Below, piece by piece: positions 42,265 through 49,533 of a stretch of 64,000 nt of DNA. Source of the DNA: Bradyrhizobium sp. AZCC 1719 (lineage in GTDB: Bacteria; Pseudomonadota; Alphaproteobacteria; Rhizobiales; Xanthobacteraceae); assembly GCF_036924525.1 (NCBI RefSeq), contig NZ_JAZHRU010000001.1, forward strand, positions 2,509,001 to 2,573,000, read 5' to 3'. The notes beneath the pieces were generated by a model that was given only the letters and a program-made list of their open reading frames with translations, did no database searches and was not told where the DNA came from. Made by a program: the position numbers and the translations under genes. Positions within the stretch are counted from its first letter, which is position 1; each line of letters begins with the position of its first letter.

Positions 42265-44250
42265 TCAGCCCACGCGCTTCAGGACAGCGTTAACCGCAGC
42301 CTCGGCAGTAATTCCGAAGTGCTTGAAAAGGTCCTTGGCGGGGGCGCTTGCACCGAAACCGTGCATGCCGATGAATTCACCATCCTGGCCGATCACGGCG
42401 TCCCAGCCCCAGCGTACCGCGGCCTCAATGGCGACCTTGACCGGCGCATTGCCGATAATCGCTGCCTTTCGGTCGGCCGGCTGATCCAGCAGGAGCTCGA
42501 GCGAGGGCACCGAGACCACCCGCGACGGGATGCCACGCTCGCTCAGTTGCTTTTGGGCTGCCACCGCGATCTCGACCTCGGAGCCCGAGGCGAACAGCGA
42601 GACTTTTGCCTCGCCCTGCGCCGCGACCAACTCATAGGCGCCATGCGCGCAAGGATTATCGTTGGGCGCATTGGTGCGAAGCTGCGGCAGGTTCTGGCGG
42701 GTCAGCGCCAGCACGGTCGGGCCGTCGACCCGGTTGAGCGCCAGTTCCCAGCACTCCGCGACCTCGACGGCGTCGCAGGGCCGGAACACGCGCATGTTGG
42801 GAATGGCGCGAAGCGCCGCGAGATGCTCGACCGGCTGATGCGTCGGCCCGTCCTCGCCGAGCCCGATCGAATCATGGGTCATCACGTAGACGACGCCCGC
42901 GCCCATCAGCGCGGCGATCCGCATCGCGGGCCGGGCATAGTCCGTGAACACCAGGAAGGTCGCGCCGTTCGGCGCGAAGCCGCCATGCAGGAAGATGCCG
43001 TTCATCGCCGCGGCCATGCCGTGCTCGCGGATCCCGTAATGGATGAAGCGGCCCTTCGGTGCCTTGGCCGAGAACGCCACTGCCGACTTCGCCTTGTTGT
43101 TGTTGGAGCCGGTGAGGTCGGCGGAGCCCGCCAAAAATTCCATCGGCATCGCGGCGGCGATCGCCTCGATCGCGGCTTCGGAAGATTTCCGCGTGGCAAC
43201 ATTCAGCGGCGATTCCAAAAGCGCCTTCTTGTGCGCCCGCAGCGCCTTCGACAGCGCGGCGGGCCGCTCGTGCCGCATCCGCCGCTCGAACTCGGCGCGC
43301 TTGCGGGGGCCGAGCTCGGCGAAAACGCCTTCCCACTCCTCGCGCGCGGCAGCGCCGCGGCTGCCGGCGGCACGCCATGCCTTCAGCACATCGTCAGGCA
43401 CCGAGAAGGCGTCGAGCGAAATGCCGAGCTTTTCCTTGGCGCCCTTGAGCTCGTCGGCGCCGAGCGCCTCGCCATGGGCCTTCGCCGTGCCGGCCCGCGT
43501 CGGCGCGCCGTAACCGATCGTGGTCTTGCAGGAGATCAGCGACGGCTTGTTGGATTTTTGTGCGCGGGCGATCGCGGCGGCAATCGCCTTCGGGTCCTGG
43601 CCGTCGATCAGTTCGGCCGCCCAGCCCGCGGACTTGAAGCGCTTCACCTGGTCGACCGAATCGGCGAGCGAGGTCGGGCCATCGATCGAGATGCCGTTGT
43701 TGTCATACAGTACGATCAGCTTGTTCAGCTTCCAGTGCCCGGCCATCGCGATCGCTTCCTGCGACACGCCTTCCATCAGGTCGCCGTCGGAGGCGAGCAC
43801 GTAGGTGTGGTGGCTCACCACCTTCTTGCCGAACTCGGCGGCCAGCATCTTTTCCGCCAGCGCCATGCCGATCGAGGTGGCGATGCCCTGGCCGAGCGGG
43901 CCGGTGGTGGTCTCGACGCCGCTGGTTTCGAAATTCTCCGGATGTCCCGGCGTCTTGGAGCCGAGCTGACGGAAATTCCGGATCTGATCGAGCGTCATGT
44001 CCTTGTTGCCGGTGAGGTACAGCAGGGCATAGAGCAGCATCGAGCCGTGTCCGGCCGACAGCACGAAGCGGTCGCGGTCGGGCCAGGTCGGTGCCGCCGC
44101 ATCGAATTTGAGGAACTGTGTGAACAGCACGGTCGCGATGTCGGCGGCGCCCATCGGCAGGCCGGGATGGCCGGATTTCGCCTTTTCGACGGCATCCATG
44201 GCAAGCCCGCGAATCGCATTGGCCATACGGGTATGATCGACCTGCGTCAT
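42265..44250 (-). CDS. tkt: Transketolase
   Basis: The 661-residue thiamine-diphosphate enzyme of the pentose phosphate pathway. Motifs: [34 protein letters not shown], the cofactor-binding [10 protein letters not shown]...YDNNGIS, and [20 protein letters not shown]. Start [20 protein letters not shown] at 44250. It heads the minus-strand cluster tkt-gap-pgk-fba-fda, and is divergent from the DUF4164-zapA pair. Confidence 0.97.
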   Translation of the reverse strand: MTQVDHTRMANAIRGLAMDAVEKAKSGHPGLPMGAADIATVLFTQFLKFDAAAPTWPDRDRFVLSAGHGSMLLYALLYLTGNKDMTLDQIRNFRQLGSKTPGHPENFETSGVETTTGPLGQGIATSIGMALAEKMLAAEFGKKVVSHHTYVLASDGDLMEGVSQEAIAMAGHWKLNKLIVLYDNNGISIDGPTSLADSVDQVKRFKSAGWAAELIDGQDPKAIAAAIARAQKSNKPSLISCKTTIGYGAPTRAGTAKAHGEALGADELKGAKEKLGISLDAFSVPDDVLKAWRAAGSRGAAAREEWEGVFAELGPRKRAEFERRMRHERPAALSKALRAHKKALLESPLNVATRKSSEAAIEAIAAAMPMEFLAGSADLTGSNNNKAKSAVAFSAKAPKGRFIHYGIREHGMAAAMNGIFLHGGFAPNGATFLVFTDYARPAMRIAALMGAGVVYVMTHDSIGLGEDGPTHQPVEHLAALRAIPNMRVFRPCDAVEVAECWELALNRVDGPTVLALTRQNLPQLRTNAPNDNPCAHGAYELVAAQGEAKVSLFASGSEVEIAVAAQKQLSERGIPSRVVSVPSLELLLDQPADRKAAIIGNAPVKVAIEAAVRWGWDAVIGQDGEFIGMHGFGASAPAKDLFKHFGITAEAAVNAVLKRVG

Positions 44251-44537
44251 GTGAAAATCCGCCTGAAATGAGGTGCTTGGTTAGGGGTATGTACCGGGCG
44301 AAGGCCGCAATACGGGCGTGTTTGAGGGAAAGTGCGGGCTGGATAGCACCTCAATCCCCGGGAGTCCAAGGCGTGGAAACGCCCTTGCCATGCGAAAAGT
44401 TGCTTAGCAGTGCATAGCTTCGCGCGGGCGTTGCGCTCGGCTCGCTTGCCACGTAAATTTCGTGCTCTAACCGCTTGCCGAACCGCGGATTTTGCTGCCG
44501 TGCGGCGGGCCTACCGCGAGGGTGCGCGCTGTCTCTC

Positions 44538-44864
44538 ATGAGCGATCGTCACACCAACGGGGCCGGCAATGCCGAGCCGGTCCAAGTCGACATCGACGCC
44601 GCTACGCGGCGCCTGATGCTGGCACTCGATGCGCTCGAGGCTGCGGCCGAGCGGCGGCGCGACGCCGACCGCGACGAGAACGAGCTGGCGAGCCGGATCC
44701 AGGCGCTCGGCGCCGATCGCTCGCGGCTCGCCGACGAACTCGACGGTTCGCTGGTGAAGACGCGGCGGTTGGAGCGCACCAACCGCGAGATATCAGAAAA
44801 GCTGGATGCCGCGATCGGCACCATCCGTGCGGTGCTCGATGCCGACGCCGGGGAGAGTGAATGA
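44538..44864 (+). CDS. DUF4164 family coiled-coil protein
   Basis: The 108-residue protein is nearly all helix: RRLMLALDALEAAAERRRDA, ELASRIQALGADRSRLADEL, KTRRLERTNREISEKLDAAI. DUF4164 genes regularly precede zapA in alphaproteobacteria, hinting at a cell-division link. The ATG at 44538 is chosen for the conserved start. Its stop overlaps the zapA start by 4 bases (ATGA). Function unproven. Confidence 0.9.
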   Translation: MSDRHTNGAGNAEPVQVDIDAATRRLMLALDALEAAAERRRDADRDENELASRIQALGADRSRLADELDGSLVKTRRLERTNREISEKLDAAIGTIRAVLDADAGESE

Positions 44865-45244
44865 GTCACATCAACGTCACCATCAACGGCCGGCAGTATC
44901 GCATGGCCTGCGAGGAAGGGCAGGAGGTGCGGCTGTTGAAGCTCGCCGAGAGCCTGGAGTCGCGGGTCGGAGAGTTGCGCGGCAAGTTCGGCGAGATCGG
45001 CGATGCGCGCCTCACCGTGATGGCCGCGCTCACCGTGTGCGACGAACTGCTGGATGCCAACGCGCGCATCCGCGCGCTGGAGGGCGAACTCGAAACCCTG
45101 CGCAACGTTCGCACCGCCGCCGCCGACCGCGCCAAGGCCACCCAGGTCGCCGTCGCCAACGCGCTTAACGCCGCCGCCGACCGCATCGAAAAAACCACGC
45201 AGGTCATCAACCGCACCATCGGCAGCGGCGTCGCGATCGGGTAA
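44861..45244 (+). CDS. zapA: Cell division protein ZapA
   Basis: The 127-residue protein has the ZapA fold: SHINVTINGRQYRMACEEGQ and LLKLAESLESRVGELRG, with a C-terminal coiled coil. ZapA binds FtsZ and bundles its filaments at mid-cell. The alphaproteobacterial order zapA - 6S RNA - 5-formyl-THF cyclo-ligase is kept here, but about 2.3 kb of repeats, an IS and a nuclease gene have been inserted after zapA. Confidence 0.94.
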   Translation: MSHINVTINGRQYRMACEEGQEVRLLKLAESLESRVGELRGKFGEIGDARLTVMAALTVCDELLDANARIRALEGELETLRNVRTAAADRAKATQVAVANALNAAADRIEKTTQVINRTIGSGVAIG

Positions 45245-45260
45245 GACCGCGCCAATTCTT

Positions 45261-45443
45261 CACCCTCCCCTGGAGGGGTCCGAGACGAGCGAAGCTCGCT
45301 CGTGGGTCGGCTCACAGCGAGCGAAGCGAGATGTGAGGCGGGGTGGGGTGATCTCTCAACACGGGCAGCGCCCGATACGAAAGACTGTCACCCCACCTCG
45401 GTTCGCATTTCATGCGAACCGATCCTCCCCCTCCAGGGGAGGA
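45261..45443. repeat. Palindromic repeat, family C, intact copy
   Basis: Left arm: CACCCTCCCCTGGAGGGG ... GCGGGGTGGGGTGAT. Right arm: TGTCACCCCACCTCGG ... TCCTCCCCCTCCAGGGGAGG. The arms are imperfect reverse complements around a 37-base centre, and each carries smaller hairpins (GCTCGC..., TTCGCATTTCATGCGAA). The same arms appear split around the DUF559 gene 1.4 kb away. It follows zapA directly. Confidence 0.85.
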
Positions 45444-45458
45444 TAAGGGGCGGTCCTA

Positions 45459-46815
45459 ACCGGCTACATCGGTGACAGAGTAGACCGACGACATCGATGA
45501 CAGGTCAACTGGTCAGCAAGGGAGGACCTTGCTGATGGGGTGGAAGGAGACCTGTGCGGTGGAAGAACGGATGCGTTTTGTATTTGCGGCGGAGAAGGGA
45601 GAAGATTCGTTTGCGGCCATCTGCCGACGGTTCGGGGTGAGCCGGCAGAACGGCTACAAATGGCTTGCCCGGTACCGGGAGGCAGGTTTGGAAGGTCTGC
45701 AGGAGCACTCGCGAGCTCCGCTGCATCATCCGCAAGCGATTGCGGAGGACATTGCCGAACGCTGCCTTGCGGTGCGGCGGGCGCATCCGACCTGGGGTCC
45801 GTTGAAGGTACGGGCCTATCTGGAGCGCCGCGCACCTGCGACCGAGTGGCCGGCGGCGAGCACGATCGGTGCGCTGTTCGACCGCGAAGGGCTGACGGTC
45901 AAGCGCAAGCTGCGCCGGCGCAGCCCGCCATCGAGCGCCCCCTTTGCCCATTGCGAGGCCGCCAACGACGTCTGGTGCATCGACTTCAAGGGCTGGTTTT
46001 TGACCGGGGACGGCAAGCGGTGCGAACCGCTGACGATCACCGATGCCCACAGCCGCTATCTGCTGCGCTGCCAGGCCCTGCCGCGCACGGATACCGAGCA
46101 TGTCTGGCCGGTGCTCGATGCGGCGTTCCGCGAGTTCGGCCTGCCGCGCTACATGCGCTCGGACAATGGCTCGCCCTTTGCCTCGCGCGGCGCCGGTGGT
46201 CTATCAAGGCTGTCTGTGAAGCTGATCAAGGCGGGCGTGACGCCGGAACGCATCGCGCCTGGCAAGCCGCAGCAGAACGGCCGCCATGAGCGCATGCATC
46301 TCACCCTGTTGCAGGAGGTCGCCGACCCGCCGGCAGACAGCATGCGGGAACAGCTCAAGCGCTTGCGCAAGTTCCAGCATTTTTACAACGAAGAGCGCCC
46401 GCACCAGGCGCTCGACAATGCGACGCCGGCCGACCGCTACCAGATCTCCGCGCGCCGCTTCGACGGCATCCTGCGCGAGCCGAACTACGACGATGACCAG
46501 GAAGTGCGTCGGGTCCGTCACAACGGGGAGATCAAGCTGGACGGCAACATGATCTACATCAGCGAAGCCTTGGTCGGCGAACCGGTTGCTCTTGCCGAAA
46601 CCGAGGATGGCTGGAGCGTCTGCTATGGACCGGTGGTCCTTGGCACCATCGCCTATCGCGGCGACCGGCTACGCAAACCCAAACGCAAAGGCTGTGGACT
46701 TGTGGACAACGCTGCGCGTTGCCCACAGGGTCCACAGCCAACAACAACAGACCTGAACGAAACGAGAATTGTGTCATCGATGTCGCCGGTTTGAACTGTC
46801 ACCGATGTTGTCGGT
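45459..46815 (+). mobile_element. IS481-type insertion sequence
   Basis: About 1.35 kb with a single transposase gene and imperfect terminal inverted repeats of 35-40 bases. The left end reads ACATCGGTGACAG then ACCGACGACATCGATGACA. The right end, reverse-complemented, reads ACATCGGTGACAG then ACCGGCGACATCGATGACA. Outer limits could be 7 bases shorter on each side. I see no clear target duplication. It sits between an intact family C palindrome and the split copy. Confidence 0.82.
45529..46794 (+). CDS. IS481-family transposase
   Basis: The 421-residue transposase has an N-terminal helix-turn-helix (DSFAAICRRFGVSRQNGYKW), a second HTH region (TWGPLKVRAYLERR) and an rve-type DDE core: first Asp in NDVWCIDFKGWF, second in MRSDNGSPFAS, Glu in QQNGRHERMHLTL. 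The frame is intact and its end overlaps the right inverted repeat, so the element may be active. Start could be the GTG/TTG near 45529 or ATG 45535. Confidence 0.92.
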   Translation: MLMGWKETCAVEERMRFVFAAEKGEDSFAAICRRFGVSRQNGYKWLARYREAGLEGLQEHSRAPLHHPQAIAEDIAERCLAVRRAHPTWGPLKVRAYLERRAPATEWPAASTIGALFDREGLTVKRKLRRRSPPSSAPFAHCEAANDVWCIDFKGWFLTGDGKRCEPLTITDAHSRYLLRCQALPRTDTEHVWPVLDAAFREFGLPRYMRSDNGSPFASRGAGGLSRLSVKLIKAGVTPERIAPGKPQQNGRHERMHLTLLQEVADPPADSMREQLKRLRKFQHFYNEERPHQALDNATPADRYQISARRFDGILREPNYDDDQEVRRVRHNGEIKLDGNMIYISEALVGEPVALAETEDGWSVCYGPVVLGTIAYRGDRLRKPKRKGCGLVDNAARCPQGPQPTTTDLNETRIVSSMSPV

Positions 46816-46882
46816 TGCTCAGGGCGCGCTACGATGGCGCGAATGTCTGCGACAAGTCGCAAATGATTGACGCGCGCTCGCT

Positions 46883-46935
46883 CTACCCTCCCCGGGAGGG
46901 GGAGGGTCGCCGCGCAGCGGCGGGGCGGGGTGACA
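46883..46935. repeat. Family C palindrome, left half, split by DUF559 gene
   Basis: TACCCTCCCCGGGAGGGGGA ... CGGGGCGGGGTGACAG. It is equivalent to the left arm of the intact copy at 45261. Its inner end is 2-3 bases from the DUF559 stop codon. Confidence 0.8.
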
Positions 46936-46937
46936 GA

Positions 46938-47333
46938 TTATCCTCGTCGGCGGTGCTTCAGTGGAAATGTCTCCGCATCACGCGAGCCATACACCTCCAA
47001 ATAAATCCTCTCCATCACCGCATTCAAATCGCCAGCAACGTCCGAATTCCAGAAGCGGATAACCCGATATCCTTCCTGGTCCAGCCAGACTTGCCGTTCG
47101 CTATCGCGCTTGGCGATCGCATCCTCGTTGTGATGCTCGCCATCGAGCTCGATGATCAGACGTTTTGCCGGACAGAGGAAGTCCACGACATAAGGTCCGA
47201 TCGGCGTCTGACGCCGGAAATGCGAGCCCTCCATCGGCAGCTCTTTCAAAGCACGCCAGAGAGTGCGCTCATGCGGCGTGGTATTCGCCCGCAGCTTCTT
47301 CGCTGCGGCGCGTCGGATTGCCGTTGAAACCAT
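46938..47333 (-). CDS. DUF559 domain endonuclease (Vsr-like)
   Basis: The 131-residue protein matches DUF559, a family with the Vsr/restriction-endonuclease-like fold. Seen: KKLRANTTPHERTLWRALKE, HFRRQTPIGPYVVDFLCPAK, RLIIELDGEHH, the last giving the metal-binding Asp and Glu, and GYRVIRFWNSDV. It could cleave DNA, though substrates are unknown. The gene fills the space between two inverted arms of a family C palindrome: the stop is 2-3 bases from one arm, the start about 20 bases from the other. Chosen start ATG 47333. Confidence 0.9.
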   Translation of the reverse strand: MVSTAIRRAAAKKLRANTTPHERTLWRALKELPMEGSHFRRQTPIGPYVVDFLCPAKRLIIELDGEHHNEDAIAKRDSERQVWLDQEGYRVIRFWNSDVAGDLNAVMERIYLEVYGSRDAETFPLKHRRRG

Positions 47334-47353
47334 ATCGATCTCGCTCGTGGATA

Positions 47354-47433
47354 GATCACCCCACCCCGCTCGCATCGGACGATGCTGCGCATCGCCCGAG
47401 TGCGAACGACCCTCCCCCTCCAGGGGAGGGTGA
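47354..47433. repeat. Family C palindrome, right half
   Basis: GATCACCCCACCCCGCTCGC, then GACGATGCTGCGCATCG, then ACCCTCCCCCTCCAGGGGAG. It corresponds to the right arm of the copy at 45261-45443 and is inverted relative to the half at 46883-46935. Confidence 0.8.
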
Positions 47434-47589
47434 ATTGGAGCGCAATCTTAACGCGAGTGCAACTGGCCATTTCGAAAGTTGTGTTCATGTCGAGCGGCCC
47501 GTCTTCCGCGTTAGGGGACGGGAAAGCTAAGCTAACCGGTAACCGCTGGCGGACTCGCCTCGTAGCGCTTACATTGGCTTCGCGAAGCT

Positions 47590-47750
47590 GCGTCGTGCGT
47601 CAGGAGCCATATATCCCCGGGGCCTTATCGATCCTTTAGGGAACTGTCCCTGGCCGGGTCCGTGGATCCGGACATATGGTGCCCACCTACTTTCGTAGGG
47701 AACTCCGGGATCGAGTGCTTCAACGGCGTTCGCGGCCTCGCACTTTCGTT
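47590..47750 (+). ncRNA. ssrS: 6S RNA
   Basis: 6S RNA mimics an open promoter and sequesters sigma-70 RNA polymerase. Support: position between zapA and the 5-formyl-THF cyclo-ligase gene, the classic proteobacterial locus, and a fold of about 150 nt. Closing stem: GTGCG (47595-47599) with CGCAC (47739-47743), then AGG with CCT. Next stem: TCGATCC (47629-47635 region) with GGATCGA (47708-47714 region). Terminal hairpins follow: CCGGGTCCGTGGATCCGG, and CCTAC-TTTC-GTAGG. A T-rich stretch follows. Ends are approximate. No frame here is believable. Confidence 0.82.
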
Positions 47751-47787
47751 TTGTTGCTTGCGACCTCGTCCTACCCGCGCACGTCCC

Positions 47788-47921
47788 GTCATACCCCGCG
47801 CATGCGGGGTATCCAGTACGCCGCGGCGTCTCGGTTGAATCACTGAAGTCTCTGGAATACTGGATCACCCGCCTTCCGCCTTCGCTCGTTGAGCTTCGGC
47901 GGACAGGTCGCGGGTGATGAC
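47788..47921. repeat. Dispersed palindromic repeat, family A, copy 2 (inverted)
   Basis: GTCATACCCCGCGCATGCGG, GTATCCAGTACGCCGCGGCG, then TCTGGAATACTGGATCACCC and a final GCGGGTGATGAC. It is in the opposite orientation to the copies at 6351 and 56299 and lies just upstream of the cyclo-ligase start. Confidence 0.8.
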
Positions 47922-47937
47922 GGCGGAAAGATACTGC

Positions 47938-48513
47938 ATGACGGCAACCCTGTCGAAAGCCGATCTCCGCGCCGCAGCTCTGGCGAAACGCGATGCGTTG
48001 AGCGACGAGCAGCGCGCGGCTGCGGCGCAGGCGATGGCGAAGCGCGGCCTGCCGTTCGAGGTCGAGCCAGGGCTCGTCGTGTCGGGATATTCGCCGATCC
48101 GCAGCGAGATCGATCCGGCACCCCTGATGCGCAAGCTCGCCGAGCAGGGCGCGAAGCTCGCGCTGCCCGCAGTGCTGTCGCGTGGCAAATCGCTCGCGTT
48201 TCGCGCGTGGTCGCCCGATGACCGGCTGATGATGGGGCCGCTCGGCATTCTCGAACCGTCGCCGGCGGCGGCCGAACTCGTGCCCGATATCATGCTGGTG
48301 CCGCTGGCGGCGTTCGATCGCGCCGGCCACCGCATCGGTTATGGCGCAGGACACTACGACTTCACACTCGCCCACTTGCGCAAGGCGAAGGCCATTACGG
48401 CCATCGGCACCGGCTTTTCCGTGCAGGAAATAAAAGCCGTTCCCGCGCTGCCGCACGACGTGGCGCTGGATTATGTGCTAACGGAAAAGAAAGTGTTCGA
48501 TTTCCGGAGCTGA
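47938..48513 (+). CDS. 5-formyltetrahydrofolate cyclo-ligase
   Basis: The 191-residue enzyme converts 5-formyl-THF to 5,10-methenyl-THF using ATP. Features: SKADLRAAALAKRDALSDEQ, the phosphate/folate region YSPIRSEIDPAPLM, MLVPLAAFDRAGHRIGYGAG and GHYDFTLAHLRK, plus the C-terminal basic loop. Called ygfA in E. coli, where it is also linked to 6S RNA. It is followed 3 bases later by the YmdB-like gene. Confidence 0.95.
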   Translation: MTATLSKADLRAAALAKRDALSDEQRAAAAQAMAKRGLPFEVEPGLVVSGYSPIRSEIDPAPLMRKLAEQGAKLALPAVLSRGKSLAFRAWSPDDRLMMGPLGILEPSPAAAELVPDIMLVPLAAFDRAGHRIGYGAGHYDFTLAHLRKAKAITAIGTGFSVQEIKAVPALPHDVALDYVLTEKKVFDFRS

Positions 48514-48516
48514 ACT

Positions 48517-49338
48517 TTGCGTATTCTCTTCGTTGGTGACGTGGTCGGCCGAGCAGGGCGCACCGCGGTCGCGGCATATCTGCCCGGCATGATCAGGGAC
48601 TGGGCGCTCGACCTCGTCGTCGTCAATGGCGAGAATTCCGCCGGCGGGTTCGGCATTACCGAGGCGATCTATCAGGAATTGCTCGACGCCGGGGCGGATG
48701 CCATCACGCTCGGCAATCACGCCTGGGATCAGCGCGAGGCGCTGGTGTTCATCGAGCGCGCGCCAAAACTGGTCCGGCCCGCGAACTATCCAAAGGGCAC
48801 GCCGGGCCGGGGAGCGGCGCTGGTCGATACCAAGAACGGCAAGCGCGCGCTCGTTATCAACGCGATCGGCCGCGTCTTCATGACGCCGTTCGACGATCCC
48901 TTCGCGGTGCTCAATCAGGAACTCGAGGCCTGTCCGCTGCGCGAAGCCGCGGATGCGATCGTGGTCGATTTCCATGGCGAGGCGACGAGCGAGAAACAAG
49001 GCATCGGCTATTTCTGCGATGGCCGCGCCAGCCTCGTCGTCGGCACGCACACCCATGTGCCGACTGCCGATCATCAGATCCTCGCCGGCGGCACCGCCTA
49101 CATGACAGACGCCGGCATGACCGGCGATTATGATTCCATCATCGGCATGCAGAAGGAAGAGCCGCTACGGCGCTTTACGACGGGTATCCCATCAGCCCGT
49201 TTCGAACCGGCCGCAGGGGCGGCGACACTCAGCGGTGTCGCGGTCGAGACCGATGATGCCACCGGTCTCGCGCTGCGTGTTGCGCCGGTGCGGGCCGGCG
49301 GCAGGCTCGAGCCGGCCGTGCCGGCGTTTTGGGCGTGA
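48517..49338 (+). CDS. TIGR00282-family metallophosphoesterase (YmdB-like)
   Basis: The 273-residue protein has all metal ligands of the family: LFVGDVVGRAG, VVNGENSAGGFG, TLGNHAWDQ, VDFHGEATSEK and GTHTHVPTAD. The Bacillus homologue YmdB is a 2',3'-cAMP phosphodiesterase and c-type signalling effector. It begins with TTG (CCGGAGCTGAAC upstream) 3 bases after the cyclo-ligase stop, so the two are an operon. Confidence 0.93.
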   Translation: MRILFVGDVVGRAGRTAVAAYLPGMIRDWALDLVVVNGENSAGGFGITEAIYQELLDAGADAITLGNHAWDQREALVFIERAPKLVRPANYPKGTPGRGAALVDTKNGKRALVINAIGRVFMTPFDDPFAVLNQELEACPLREAADAIVVDFHGEATSEKQGIGYFCDGRASLVVGTHTHVPTADHQILAGGTAYMTDAGMTGDYDSIIGMQKEEPLRRFTTGIPSARFEPAAGAATLSGVAVETDDATGLALRVAPVRAGGRLEPAVPAFWA

Positions 49339-49400
49339 AGCGATACAAACGCCGGAGAGTGTCGATGCCGAGGCTGCTGGTTGTTGCGCTGTCACTCTCC

Positions 49401-49525
49401 GTTCCCCGGACGGAGCGCAGCACGCAGTGATGCGCTGCTGAGCCGGGGTCCAGAGATGATATGCGGAAAGACGGGTCCCGGCTCTGCGGAGCAGCGCTAC
49501 GCGCTGCACCGCGTCCGGGACACGG
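49401..49525. repeat. Dispersed palindromic repeat, family B, copy 4
   Basis: TTCCCCGGACGGAGCGCAGC opens it, then GCTGAGCCGGGGTCC, GGGTCCCGGCTCTGCGG and CGCGTCCGGGACACGGAC. It lies between convergent genes (YmdB-like and the molybdenum hydroxylase) and may fold as a terminator-like structure. Confidence 0.8.
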
Positions 49526-49533
49526 ACCTCGCT

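Noticed and set aside
39791..44250. Calvin-cycle (cbb) operon
   Set aside because: Only genes shared with glycolysis and the pentose phosphate pathway are present; no RuBisCO, phosphoribulokinase or CbbR is in the window.
45261..47433. CRISPR array
   Set aside because: Repeats here are a few long palindromes with unequal spacing and a gene or IS between them; no regular spacer pattern and no cas genes.
47569..48456. Minus-strand frame across the 6S RNA and cyclo-ligase gene
   Set aside because: It runs antisense to a clear enzyme gene and through a structured RNA, with no family likeness.
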